Below the pieces are notes generated by a model. It was given only the letters and a program-made list of their open reading frames with translations, was not told the DNA's origin and ran no database searches. The position numbers and the translations under genes were made by a program. From Crambe crambe (taxonomy: Eukaryota; Porifera; Demospongiae; Poecilosclerida; Crambeidae), in contig OZ004593.1 of NCBI GenBank assembly GCA_963924555.1, forward strand, positions 2,290,480-2,354,479: a stretch of 64,000 nt of DNA, in the 5' to 3' direction. Shown piece by piece: positions 1 to 61,062 of this stretch (positions are counted from its first letter, which is position 1; each line of letters opens with the position of its first letter).

Positions 1-2174
1 TACAGCCTAGTATTGGTGTCACATTCATCCTTCCAGAACCTGTTACTTACCTTTCAACTCTATACAAAAAAAAACCTCCTAAAGAGAACAACCTCTCTAC
101 AAAGGACAAAAGGTTGGGTCCCAAGTGTGTCCAGGCTTCACTGTACTGCTATTTACTTCCTTCTCATGCTTATCAGCAACTTAATATGATTTGGGGATAG
201 CCCCTTGCTGCTTGTAATTGGTTGTTGACCTTAAAAGTCACTTTCCAAGAAGCATCTGACCTTTCTTCCTCCACTTTGAAGGGTGGAAACTTAACACAGG
301 TGCATACATAGTAGTTGAAGTTAAATAATTGTGATGGTGTCATAACTACAAAATACTTATGCAGAATGAAACCAGATATGCTTCTTTTGATTGCATAAGC
401 ATCAGGAGTCCACAAACTACTTTCTTTCCCCCCACAAATATCAATCTTTATATATATCTCTAAGATTGACTCTGCATATTTCTGTTCATAAACCATACCT
501 TATTTAATGGCAACTCATGTACACAATTGAACCTTTCAATATGAAATGCAATGAGCAGGACTGTTTAAATTTCTATACTCCTGAAATAAATAAGGTCAGG
601 GCTCCCAATATAGTGTTCAACCAAGAATTTTTGAGTGATGGACAAAAATATCACGATACCACATGTCCATTATTTGGTAAAACTGAACTTGTGTTCTTGT
701 AGAAGATTGATGATAGCTGATTGGGGCCACTGTGTTGACTAAACCCTAGTGTCTTCATTGAAAAATGGACATTGGAAATCGGGTCATTTTAGTGGATCAG
801 AGGCCTGCAATCCAACCATTGGGGCCCACTAAGTGCAGGTGCACCAAAGCATTTAGCACCGATATTCACTGGTTTCCACCATCCAATTAGCCCCAAGACT
901 TGTAAATATGTGCTAATTTCCTCGGGCCCATTTGCACCAGCAGTGCCCCCAATGGGATGGTGATCAAAGGGCTTTTTTGTATAATGGAGTCAAGTTTAGA
1001 GATTAACTGTTTGGTCTATCTCTTAATCAATTCTCGTTAACAGGTAGCACCCACCATCTTTGTTAAAACCTTTCCACCCCTTCATGACCTCAATCACATG
1101 AAAGACGCTTAAAAATGCAACAGCTCAATAGTAGATGTTTATCTTTTCAGGAGGCAGTAAAAAAAAATGTGTCATCAGATCTCTGAGTAGATGCTTTTTG
1201 TAAATATGCGAGATCTTTTTTCAAAATTATTCAAAGTATTTCCTCTATAGTGGACATTCTGTCCATTGCAAAAGAAGTATTAGATAAACATTATGGCAAT
1301 CTCTTATTAGGAATTCTATGCAGCCTTGATATGATGTTTAGATGTGTAACATGGAAGGGAATAAGAAATACAGACAATTATGGCATTCTTCTTTTGAAAT
1401 ATTTGATAAAAATATATATGGGAGATAATAATATTCCATTACAATTTACCACTTCTGCAGGTAACAGTATCCAACGAGAGAGTCAATAAACAGGTAAGAA
1501 CTGTGGAACCACGAAAACACTAATTACTTTTCACAAAGGTGACTTATTAGTTTAGCCACATTCATTGCCTGCCATTATTAGCCTTGCTAAGTCCTTGTAT
1601 GTATGCTTGAAGCTAACTCATGACTTGTGTATCACAACAGATAGTTGTTTCGAAACCATACTCTCAACACACATGTCAAACCTTGGCTTGCTGTGAGAGT
1701 ATGTAGTTGAGAGCATGGGGTAGAGCAGTAATTGATATTAGGCTGGTGCAGCAGGCTTGTCCCCTCTTTTCAAAAGCTACATGAAACTTGCTCGGCGGTT
1801 TGCCATTAGTTAGAGTTAACTACAACGTCGGTGTATGCAGGTTGTGTTATTAAAGCTATCTCAATAGGTTGGAATGCTTAGAATTTTTGACACTGTTTTG
1901 CAGCATTACTTTACTCTCTCTCCCTTGCCTTCTTTCAGCTCACTTGTCTGACACAGATAACAGGTCACATTCTCTGCAATGTATTATGATAGTATGTCTA
2001 TTATTAGTGTTTTTTTTTTATCTCAATTATTATGCATGTTTTGTGTATAGTTCAATTTATATCTTGCTTTATGATTGTGTTATATAAGACTCCAGAAATA
2101 TTTTTGCATCAGATTCTTGCTTTAATGACATTAATTTTTTGTGGAATGCAGCATTAATGATTACGCATCACTAC
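1..2174. other. Intergenic DNA upstream of the bHLH gene
   Basis: No convincing gene was seen. The ORFs here are short, lack paired splice signals and have low-complexity composition. The first ~150 bases carry a degraded end of a dispersed repeat (words such as AACCTCTCTACAAAGGACA and TTCACTGTA), which recurs near 30.78, 40.6 and 51.3 kb. Confidence 0.6.
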
Positions 2175-2184
2175 GCGCATGCGC
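2175..2184. promoter_or_regulatory. NRF1-like palindrome upstream of the bHLH gene
   Basis: The perfect palindrome GCGCATGCGC matches the known NRF1 consensus. It sits in AT-rich DNA about 55 bases before the TATA box. Similar sites occur before the nested gene at 46.72 kb. Function is inferred from motif and position only. Confidence 0.5.
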
Positions 2185-2238
2185 GATTACTATTTTTAAT
2201 TACGAACTTCCGCTATACCACAATAGCTTAGTAGGGTT

Positions 2239-2248
2239 TATATAAAAG
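2239..2248 (+). promoter_or_regulatory. TATA box of the bHLH gene
   Basis: TATATAAAAG lies 155-164 bases before the ATG at 2403. A start about 30 bases downstream (near 2270) would give a 5' leader of about 130 bases. The motif is strong and correctly oriented; the start site itself is inferred. Confidence 0.6.
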
Positions 2249-2402
2249 AGTGTAGAATCAACTCTCGTAACAACAAAGAGATCACTTCGAACAAGCTTTA
2301 AAAAGAAGCTTGCAGTAAAATACTTATTCTAAAGGTGCAAGTCACTTTTTTTTTCTTTGCAAAGAAGCAAGTAGCTAGCTAGCTAACATTTTTATTTAAA
2401 AG

Positions 2403-3652
2403 ATGCTAACGACAATGGATACTCCCAATTGCAGTTCTTCAACTGCAACTACATTTGTTCAGCCAAGTTCTTGCAGCTCTCCCGACCTTCCTACAAGCTC
2501 TGATCAAGTAAGAGAAGCTGCAACTTCACCCAAACAGCAGGAGACTTACTGCGCTAAGCTCCCAAGTTCGAGAAGCAAACACAACAGTCGCCACATGCCT
2601 TATCAGTATCCTGATAGTGCAGCTAGAAGCCCCGGGAGTTGCAGCTCTGATGGAGGAGACAGTATACAATCCGATGCTGATCCCCAAGACGACCATCTTC
2701 GTCAGCACAGTAAAGTCAAAAGAGTTCAGGCTAACAGCAGAGAGAGAAAGAGAATGCACACTGTGAATTCGGCGTTTGATCAGTTGAGAGAACTAGTGCC
2801 CACATATCCATCGAATAGAAAGCTCTCCAAGATCGACACACTTCGATTGGCCTGCACGTATATTCAAGATCTTGTATCACTGCTCCACAACACTCAGGGA
2901 ATCCAAGGAGATGACGTGCTCTACCACCAACCACCTTTTCCCGACTCTTTCAACGGCTACCCAGTGTCAGTCAAGCAGGAGATTTCCGATTTCCAACAGT
3001 TTGGGATTCATGATCAATTCAGGATGCAGCAAGCTTGTTTGAGATTTCCTAATGTAAGTCAATTTTGCAGTAACTACTAACTTAGCAAGCAGATCATTGA
3101 GCTTGTGTACAGTCTCAGCTAAGGAAAGTAGCTAGCAGAGCTTGTATACAACTAAGGAATAGAATTATTAATGTTATGACTAGATTAGATTATGCGAAAC
3201 CCAAAAGTTTTAAGCAATATAACTTACCAACTTGTTTATTTTTTTTATAGGATTGCCCCGAGCCATACACAAGCAGTGCTTCAGAGTCTGATTCTACCCA
3301 TAGTCCTCCTCAGCAGTTCATGCCATGCCCACCACCTCCTCCTCCTTCATCAACAGCAGCTCTTGGTTCAAGGCCTCCTCCCCTCACAAGGGTTAGTAGT
3401 GAGGGTACTACCTCCATCCACACTCGAATGGCCGAAGCCAGCATTAGCGGACCCGTCAGTTCTGTTCCCATTCCAGCTCCCTCAACGACGTCCATGTACC
3501 AAAGACAGGTTAACATCACCTCACCCTTAGCAATGCATTCAGTTCAACACAGCTCCCCAATACTTCAGAATGGACTAGGACATCACACGACACCACCAGT
3601 GTGGCAGAGGGCTACAAGTATGCCCACTGGATACGCTCTATATGGACAATAA
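2403..3652 (+). CDS. Group A bHLH transcription factor (atonal/neurogenin-related)
   Basis: Two-exon gene: exon 1 at 2403-3053 (217 codons), intron 3054-3250 (GTAAGT...TTTTTTATAG, phase 0), exon 2 at 3251-3652; about 350 aa. Residues 1-100 are Ser/Thr-rich and disordered. The bHLH domain spans about residues 105-161: the basic region contains NSRERKRMH with the E-box-reading Glu at about 114, helix 1 contains AFDQLRELVPTYP, and helix 2 contains KLSKIDTLRLACTYIQDL. Exon 2 is Pro/Ser/Thr-rich and ends in GYALYGQ. The family binds CANNTG sites as dimers and acts in the nucleus in cell-fate choice. It resembles the single atonal/neurogenin-like bHLH known from demosponges (AmqbHLH1), but identity could not be checked, so no symbol is given. 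Reading through the donor would give an alternative end, VSQFCSNY. A Twist/Hand-type assignment is less likely. Confidence 0.9.
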
Positions 3653-3876
3653 CCATGACCTGCAGTTGTTTTTTTAGAAGCAGTAGCTATATATTCAGAC
3701 TTCGCCTTTTCAAACTGTTTTATATTTCAGCTTCATCACTCCAAACTTTCTCTCTTCCATGTTTTTTGTTCTCAATCTCACCATTTTTGTCACATTCTTG
3801 TCAGAATCATGGGTAAACTATACAGACTGCTTTAATTATTTTTCACATACTCTGCATTATTATTTTTTGCGTTGCT

Positions 3877-3882
3877 ATTAAA
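3877..3882 (+). terminator. Candidate poly(A) signal of the bHLH gene
   Basis: ATTAAA about 225 bases past the stop codon, followed by a T-rich stretch. No AATAAA is closer. This is the only evidence. Confidence 0.3.
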
Positions 3883-4037
3883 TTTTTTGGTAGCATTTAG
3901 AGTTCTGTACAAGTCCCAAGTTCAACAGTTCTATCATTTTTTGTATTGACATTATTTGTGTAAAATTATGTTTCATTTCAAAAATCAAAGTTAACTTCTT
4001 ATTTTTTTTTGGTTAATTTACTTCAAAGGAAATAAGT

Positions 4038-4043
4038 TTTAAT
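4038..4043 (-). terminator. Candidate poly(A) signal of the NHE gene
   Basis: ATTAAA on the minus strand, about 90 bases past the NHE stop at 4130. It lies within 160 bases of the bHLH signal, so the two convergent 3' ends may nearly abut. Confidence 0.3.
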
Positions 4044-4129
4044 GACACAAAGTTTGTTAAGCAATACTGTTTATAGCAAGCAAAAACAAAACAAAACATG
4101 AGCTTAAAACTGATTTGATATTTGATTGT

Positions 4130-54410
<50,281 letters not shown>

Positions 54411-54615
54411 TTCTTGCCATACGACATGCTCTATTATTTTGACGTCCTATACCCTGTAAACGATATTTTAATATTGACGTCCGTTACCCACATTAATAAT
54501 AAACTCCTCCATCATAATCTTGCTTTTAAACAAACAACAACTTATATATAAGACTAGGTGAATCAGAAGGGCTAGACTTCTGATGTACTGTTAGCTACTG
54601 TGTGCACATGGCTAG

Positions 54616-54622
54616 TTTATAG
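54616..54622. repeat. Left target-site duplication of the transposon
   Basis: TTTATAG, matched by 58617-58623. The empty-site copy near 62.6 kb has it once (GCTAGTTTATAGCTCCC). Confidence 0.8.
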
Positions 54623-55248
54623 TAGTGATTCCGGGCTATTTTTAAAAATATCATTAAACTATAAATACACTTCCTATAGATATCCTGCGCTCTTTTCTCA
54701 GTCGGATGAACTTTATTCGATGGAAATCTGTCCAGTAGAAGCCGAGATATGCAACATTTTAAAAATAAAATTATATGGGAAAATTTTACTTTCTTCTAAT
54801 TAGAAAAACGGCACATAGGTCAAAGGTCGCATGGCAAAAAGTGCTCACCAATCTTTTGCTCATATCTAAGGATCTACTGGACGGATTTTCTTCAAACAAA
54901 ATTCATATGGAAGAGTAAGGAGGTGAGTATATAACTAAGGGTATAATAGGGTTAAATAATTTTTTTAAAAAGTCGGTATAATTTTATAATACTTGTAAGT
55001 CTCCCTTTTCAATATCTTCTGATAGTCTGTATGTGTATACAATCCCTGGTTCATTAATATAGACAACATTAAACCATTCTGGAAAGCCAGGAACTTGAGA
55101 GATTACCCTCCCTTTGAAAAATTTGTGTTTTCCATCACTCACTTCAAATCTATGCTTTATGGCTTTTCCTGTGAGGGTTGAAGCTGGGATTTGTCTCTCA
55201 CCAGCATCTTGAATCAGTTTAACAAGGTTATCTCGTAAGAGTTGGGAA

Positions 55249-56580
55249 TTATACTGGACCCTTGTCTTTTGTAGAAAATTTAAAAAGTGGTTCAGGTGCT
55301 TCCTGTTGTAAAACCACTTTCCGGAAACGTAGCTGTGCTTTCAGTGCTGCACGCTTCTGTGTTTCAGATTTCATCCCATCAAGACAGGAATCCACTTGGG
55401 CTATACTAATCCAAAGTCCATAGTCTGTTATTTCTGATGTGATCTTTTCTTTTGCTTCAAGTAGCCTTCTCTTTACTTCCTGATTTTTCTTTTCTTTTTC
55501 ATTTTGCTGTTTAATATTTTCTTTCTCAATTTCAGTAATTCGTTGCTGATAAGCTTTTCTGTATCGAGGAGCATTTTTTCTTGCTTCTTCCATTATTTTT
55601 GCTCTCTCTGCTGCAGTTTTTTTGTTCAGCCACTCACTAGTTTTGTTGTTTGCAAACAAAATATGTGCTTCCATTGCTAATGTTGATGCATTTGGTTTCT
55701 CACGAATAAGTCTGTCGAGTTTTGCAAAGTCACGCTCACTGATGGTATTTGTGTTTGGGACAGCTTTAGTTTTAGCACGTACTCCATCCTTATTTTCTTT
55801 TTCTGCCTGTAACACGGGGAGAAGGTCATTCAAGACCCTGTCGAGGAGTAACCCAAAAGTTTTAAAAATAGATAAGAGCATATGACCAGCATCTAGATCA
55901 TAGCTAGAGGAAGAAACAAGAACTCTCCACATGTCATCTTTCTTCACAAGGTCACTGCTGAAGGGAATGTCCTCTCCTGTCATGAAGAGACTAATGGTCT
56001 CTTTCCCACTTCTGTCAAAGTATTCCTTTAATATAGAATAATATTTGGGAACATCAAGGACATGGACATCTGATTCGAGAATTCTCCAAAGAGGACCCGT
56101 AATGTGCTTATCGATTAATCCCAATGCTTTGCTGCCTGCGATATTGATAGGATTAGTAACATCTTCAAGTACAGCCTGCAGCAGATGATTTGGTGTCCCC
56201 CACAATTTCAGAAATTCGCCTATGTGTTGGTGCAAGTAGTATATGCGGGCACCATTAGCAAATAAGATATTAAATCGATTGCCTCGAAAGTGGATTAATG
56301 GATTTTTTGATATCCCTTTCTTTTTCAGGTAAGTTGTGAACTGTACTGGGCAGCCACTTTTCTCGTCGCCACGCCTTTCAAAAGCTTTGCAACTTGTTCG
56401 AATCAGCCGGACACATCCAGATTCATTTGTACAAATGGCATGTGTAACGGGGGGTAGATTATAGTTTCTTTCAACCAACTTCAGTGACTCAGAAGCATGT
56501 TCCGCCATGTTCACCACAAGGTGCATTCCACAGTAAAAATTATACATCTGAGACATTGTCGATTGTTCGCTCTCTGACAA
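55249..56580 (-). pseudogene. Transposase main segment (443-codon open frame)
   Basis: The longest open part. Motifs MYNFYCGMHLVVNMAE, NPLIHFRGNRFNILFANG, HITGPLWRILES; then about 100 residues of Lys/Glu-rich coiled coil (NIKQQNEKEKKNQEVKRR). A second, downstream-frame C-terminal piece follows. Confidence 0.75.
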
Positions 56581-56851
56581 AGCACCCCAGTTTTGGGCAA
56601 AATACTAGCTCTATATGTAGCTAGCAAAGCGTTGAATGACTTTTGAGCTGCTGCCCTATCTGACATTGTACTTTTGATGTTTGTAATGATGGTGTTAGCT
56701 GCATCGCTTATGCCACATCTCTGTGCAGTTTCAGATAGCTCCTGAAGAACATCTTGCAGCACATGTAATGTTGTTTCGGCTTCCCCTGATATAACTTCCT
56801 ATAATTAGAAAAAGAATGAGTCTAACCCTCATTTAAAAATATTATTTTTAC

Positions 56852-57466
56852 CTGTAAGCCTAGTGTTAGTGAATCATCCTGTGTAGTCACTTGATAACTT
56901 TGGTACTTGTGACCAAATTTGGTTGTTCCATCTGAATGTAGCGTGTTGTTTGAACAGGTAGTGAGAGCTTCTGCTATTTGTGTATGTGCTAACGATCTAC
57001 TTTCTATTAGAATCTCATTAATTGTTGTATGTTGGGGTAATTGGTCATATTCTATATTTAATAATTTGAAAACTGATTTTAAAATAGGTTCGATTTTCAG
57101 AATACTGACATTGTTAGTTAATAATTCCATAATACATATTCGTAGATTATCTGAGTACTTTCTGTCTTTATAAAAATTAAACTTTCTCCTTTCTTTAACT
57201 TTGTCCAGTAGCTTTGCATTTTCCTCTAGTATATCTTTATTATCTTGTTTCAATTTATTAATTATTATATCCAATTCATTACACTCATTACATTCAAATG
57301 TTTTAAGTTTAGTATTTAGATAACTACATTTAACTTTATAATAACGGACTAGATTTGATAGTGATTTAGTATGTTTTATTTTTTTAGGTGCCTTTATCTC
57401 ATGTTTAAGGGAACTAATTATTGATAGTAATTTAGAAATTTTTTCTTCTTTTCTTTTCTTTTTTTT
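56852..57466 (-). pseudogene. Transposase middle segment
   Basis: Continuous open frame upstream of the ORF start usually called at 57274. It has a Cys pair (FECNECNEL) in a coiled coil, then the LHSDGTTKFG motif, and ends at a donor in phase 0. Confidence 0.65.
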
Positions 57467-58148
57467 CTTTATAATTATTACGGGAATTTGTTATAATCTT
57501 TTCAATTTTTTTATCTTTTAGGATTCGTTGTTCTTCATTCACTGCCATTCTTGCTTTCAATTCTGCAATTTCTGCTGCCAGACTCTTATTGACTGCAGTG
57601 GTAATTTGATGCTGAAAGTCATGTACCGGGTCTGGGAGCTTTGCTGCAGATGAGGAACATAATCGTCCAGACTGCGGCAGCTTATATTCCTCATTTAGGA
57701 ACTTGTCAAGTGTGCTACTCCCAACTCTATGGACGTTCTTAGCAATTTTCTCCCTCTGTGACTCTAGAGCCAGAACTGATCTTCTCAAAGCATTCAGAGA
57801 GATTGAATTATGAATGATTTTTTCAATCCAATCTTTGTATATAGGCCAGGACTTGCCATTTGATTTCTTGATTTTCATTAGCTCTAACACTAACCCTTTT
57901 TTCAAGCTGGGAATATGGGGGAATGACTCACTGTTAAATAGCATCAAGGAGGTAACTCCACTCTCTTTACAAAATGTATTTTGCTCCCATAAATCCATGA
58001 TGTCTTGTATTACAAGCATAAAACTAACTGGGGCCCTACATATACTAATACCAGCCTGTGGTGGAAGTCTCACCACAGGAGGCAACCCATTTACACCACT
58101 TTGCCATTTGACCATACATGACTTACTTTGGAATTTCACCCGAGGCAC
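57432..58148 (-). pseudogene. Transposase N-terminal segment
   Basis: Open from the ATG at 58148 for 238 codons. It is Lys-rich with a coiled-coil end (EIAELKARMAVNEEQRI), then runs off frame at the A8 tract. No THAP or BED zinc finger was seen. Confidence 0.65.
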
Positions 58149-58616
58149 AGATTCAAATTTGGCGGGAATATTGTTAGATTCAAATTTGGCGGGAAAGTTA
58201 TTAGCTCATAAACTTTGACCTATGCCATGGATCATATAACCTTCATACCTTCATCATTCTTGCGTGCCTTCTTTCCCGCTTTGTGCAACAAGTTATCTAA
58301 GGTACCCGAATCAGTTTTTGATGCAGTTTCCAAAAAACATGGTTTCATGACCCGTTTAAGTGTTATATCATAAGAAAATCGAAATTTTAATATGTTTTTG
58401 AACATCAAATCGAATTTTAGTATTAAATCAAGAAGAAACTGTCATAGTTAGATTCTCTAGAACAATAGGATTCCATTGATATGCTTTTTGCCAGGATTTC
58501 TCTGGATCTGGAGCGTCGCAGCCAGGTTAATCTTGGTCACTTTTTGGTGCCGTCCTGCAAGTATTATTTTACGTATAAAAGATTGACCCCGCCCACCCTA
58601 GCATCCGGTATCACTA

Positions 58617-58623
58617 TTTATAG
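58617..58623. repeat. Right target-site duplication of the transposon
   Basis: TTTATAG directly after the right inverted repeat; pairs with 54616-54622. Confidence 0.8.
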
Positions 58624-59368
58624 CTATATTTTATCCCCATGCAGGCAAACCACACCACACTTGGAATTTCCCTGGCTGATAAAGATGAAAAGGTTGGCTG
58701 ATAATATAGTTTGTTCTAGCTGGGGAATTCTATTCAGATTTCCAAGTTAAAGTTTCACTTTCAAAATACTTGGAGTAACTTCACATTAACTAGCTAGCTA
58801 TTGTGTTCCATTACCGAGTATTATTCTAGTCATATCAATGCCATACTTCCCAGAACCTGCTCTTTATCTTGACTAAAGCATGCAGCCATCACAAGCAGTG
58901 GCTATTCAGAACTAGCCCCCCCCTCCCAGACACTTGCATGTTAGCTATGATATGACTTGTAAAATTCTATATTTATAGATTCTGTATCTATCCTGGAATA
59001 CTCAGACACAGTGTCCATGACGGTCCTATGATTCCACATACATGCAGGAACAGTGCAATGACGACTAGCCAGTGACTATAACAGAAGTAAGTTAAAGAGC
59101 CACGTTTTCACAGTTAGCTTTCAATGTTCCTTGCATTTAACTCCTACTGTCAGGCTTAATGAGCAAGGGTGTGATAACTTGTCACAGAATAGGACCACAG
59201 AATATGGCTAGCAGTAATCATGCACACTTATTTTTAACAGACTGATGATTATAATTATTCATGACACACACACAGGTACATGCAATATGCCATGTGGCAG
59301 AAATGACTAACAGGAAATGAACTAAGTATATACACTACAGGGGGTGGGGCTGGAAGTTGAAGTCATGG

Positions 59369-59375
59369 TATAAAA
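59369..59375 (+). promoter_or_regulatory. TATA box of the small secreted protein gene
   Basis: TATAAAA in GGTATAAAAAA, 114-120 bases before the ATG at 59489. Confidence 0.5.
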
Positions 59376-59488
59376 AAAAAAACAGCAATGTGTGTATGTG
59401 TATAGACAGATCCAGCAGCAGGCAGATTTTGTCATCAAACGGTAGCACTTTTCTCGCATCCTTTTCTGCAAACTACAATCAACAGAAA

Positions 59489-59980
59489 ATGATTGCCATT
59501 AAGATTCTCATCCTTGCATGCCTGGTAGCTGTGGCTTTCTCCCAGTGTATCCCTTCGTCATCACTTCAAAACTGTATTACTAGTTTAACCACGGTAAGTT
59601 ACGATTATCTTGCAGAATGCCACCACTGGTTTGCTTAGCTAGCTATGTAGCTATGTATTATTTTTGTATAGCTAATCACAAAGACTCATGACTGTATTAT
59701 TTTTCATGCAGAATCCAGATCAAGCAACTTTTTGCAGGTCTTGTGCTTCAGAATTGAGTGCATATTTCAGAGCTTGTGATCCTACTGGATCCGGAATCAG
59801 CACTTTAAATCAGCGTGAGTAGCTAGCTACATAGCTCTAGCTACAGTTATCTAGCTAGTACCATGAAAAAATATTTTTTCTCATTATACAGTTTGTCCTG
59901 GTAGTGGCAGTCCAAGCACCCACAGTTTCTCACTGGCTCTGGTGATGGTCGTTCCAGCTGCTATAGCAGCCCTCTTCTAG
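59489..59980 (+). CDS. Small secreted, GPI-anchor-like Cys-containing protein
   Basis: Three exons: 59489-59593, 59712-59814 and 59892-59980 (GTAAGT...ATGCAG; GTGAGT...TATACAG); 98 aa. A clear signal peptide (MIAIKILILACLVAVAFSQ) is followed by a short ectodomain with six Cys, including FCRSCASELSAYFRACDP. The C-terminus has a Gly/Ser spacer (PGSGSPSTHS) and an uncharged hydrophobic end (FSLALVMVVPAAIAALF), the usual layout for GPI attachment. No homologue is recognised. The splice phases agree at both junctions (0 and 1), which argues against chance. A longer upstream in-frame start at 59357 exists but would bury the signal peptide. Confidence 0.75.
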
Positions 59981-60131
59981 CATGTATGAACATGCAAATA
60001 ACAGAGAACAAATGACATACGTAGCTCATAGCCTTAGTTAGTATAGAGAATTGTTACTACTGTAAAAACAAAACATTTTTAGGTTATCTGAATTCCAATT
60101 GTTTTACAATGTGCTGTCTGAGTGGTATAAT

Positions 60132-60137
60132 AATAAA
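60132..60137 (+). terminator. Poly(A) signal of the small secreted protein gene
   Basis: AATAAA about 150 bases past the stop, in an A-rich context. Confidence 0.4.
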
Positions 60138-60460
60138 AAAATTATTGAGTATATATGATCAGCTCAAGGAATACAAAATCTAAAATGCTTACCACACAGA
60201 ACTCCTTTAAAATATACATAGCTACCATGATAATTGTTCCTGTGCGAGTCCTTTCAGTATTATAGCTACAGCCATGAAAAGTGATTGACTAAGTTGCTAA
60301 TATACCGGACCACTCAAAATAACCTGATGATAGCATATAGCTGATTATTATATATACATGGATTCCAGCAATCTGATTGGTGTGTTGCCATTGAATAATT
60401 CATGGTACAGGGTTTAGCATGATTGAATCTATAACTCAAATGCCTTGCATGCTAGACTCC

Positions 60461-60724
60461 TTCCAAAAGTGCCATGTGCATGCTCAAAATTGGCAAAAGT
60501 TTGCCTACTACATAGTTGTAGAGGGAAGAACTTATAAAGTCAAGCTGGATGACAATGGAAGTTGGGCTCCTCCAGTTTTGGGGTACATTGTAAAAACAAA
60601 TGTGTAAAAACAACCAGTTTTTTTCCAATTTGCAACTCAAAATGGATTTGTTTTTACAGTGATAGCTAACACTACTCACCAATGTTGCCGAGCAATTTTG
60701 AGCATGTGCATGGCACTTTTGGAA
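60461..60724. mobile_element. Foldback element with 32-bp perfect arms
   Basis: Arms 60461-60492 and 60693-60724 are exact reverse complements (TTCCAAAAGTGCCATGTGCA... ). The interior has TTTTTACA/TGTAAAAA words in both orientations. The overlapping ORFs on both strands come from the symmetry. Confidence 0.7.
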
Positions 60725-60822
60725 TTCAATGTGTAAAAATTTGTAATAGCTACTTCGAATTGTTCCCAACATGCACACGTCAAAAGTTCATTGAATGAAG
60801 GGGGAAAATTTATGCTAAATAA

Positions 60823-61062
60823 AAAGGCCATGTAGGGTTAGTCTGTACTTTTACCTATAGCAGTTTCTGTGGAAATTATGCTGCCTTCAATAATACTCTG
60901 CCTACCACCAAGCTGCTTTAATTATTCATGTCAGTGTAAAACTGTTCTGCTTGGTTTAGGCAGTGATGGCATTATGCTGCCTTATTGAAGGCAGCATAAT
61001 TTTGATGTCTGTTCACAGAAACTGCTATAGGTAAAAGTACAAACTAACCCTACATGGCCTTT
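60823..61062. mobile_element. 240-bp foldback/MITE
   Basis: Long imperfect arms start AAAGGCCATGTAGGGTTAGT and end with its complement. An inner pair around TTATGCTGCCTTCAATAA also inverts. No clear target duplication. Confidence 0.7.

Larger units (their letters stand above)
54984..58148 (-). pseudogene. Transposase-like gene of the transposon, frameshifted
   Basis: Reading order: N-terminal part 57432-58148; middle 56852-about 57466; a 53-base intron 56799-56851 (GTAAAA...TTATAG) joining ...LGLQ to EVISGEAETTLH; 56585-56798; main part 55249-56580; C-terminal part 54984-55258. Frame breaks lie at an A8 run (57459-57466), a G4 run (56585-56588) and a G3 run (55259-55261). The middle has YSDNLRICIMELL then LHSDGTTKFGHKYQSYQV; the Asp in SDGT is a candidate first catalytic acid. 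The main part has FNILFANGARIYYLH and a long charged coiled coil. The C-terminal part (FKGRVIS, EWFNVVY, YTYRLSEDIEKGDL) looks like a small chromo/tudor-type barrel. I know similar uncharacterised proteins in sponges, cnidarians and molluscs only by motif memory. All breaks are at homopolymers, so assembly error must be excluded. Confidence 0.75.
54623..58616 (-). mobile_element. 3994-bp DNA transposon with broken transposase
   Basis: The ends are inverted repeats TAGTGATTCCGGG / TAGTGATACCGGA (13 bp with two mismatches), flanked by TTTATAG on both sides. The flanking DNA is found joined, without the element, in the duplicate at 62.6 kb, which is direct evidence of insertion. The first five bases fit the hAT rule (TA(A/G)NG), but the duplication is 7 bp (8 with one mismatch) and the protein is not a typical hAT transposase, so the superfamily is left open. 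Inside is one minus-strand, intron-containing gene with at least three frame breaks. Confidence 0.88.
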
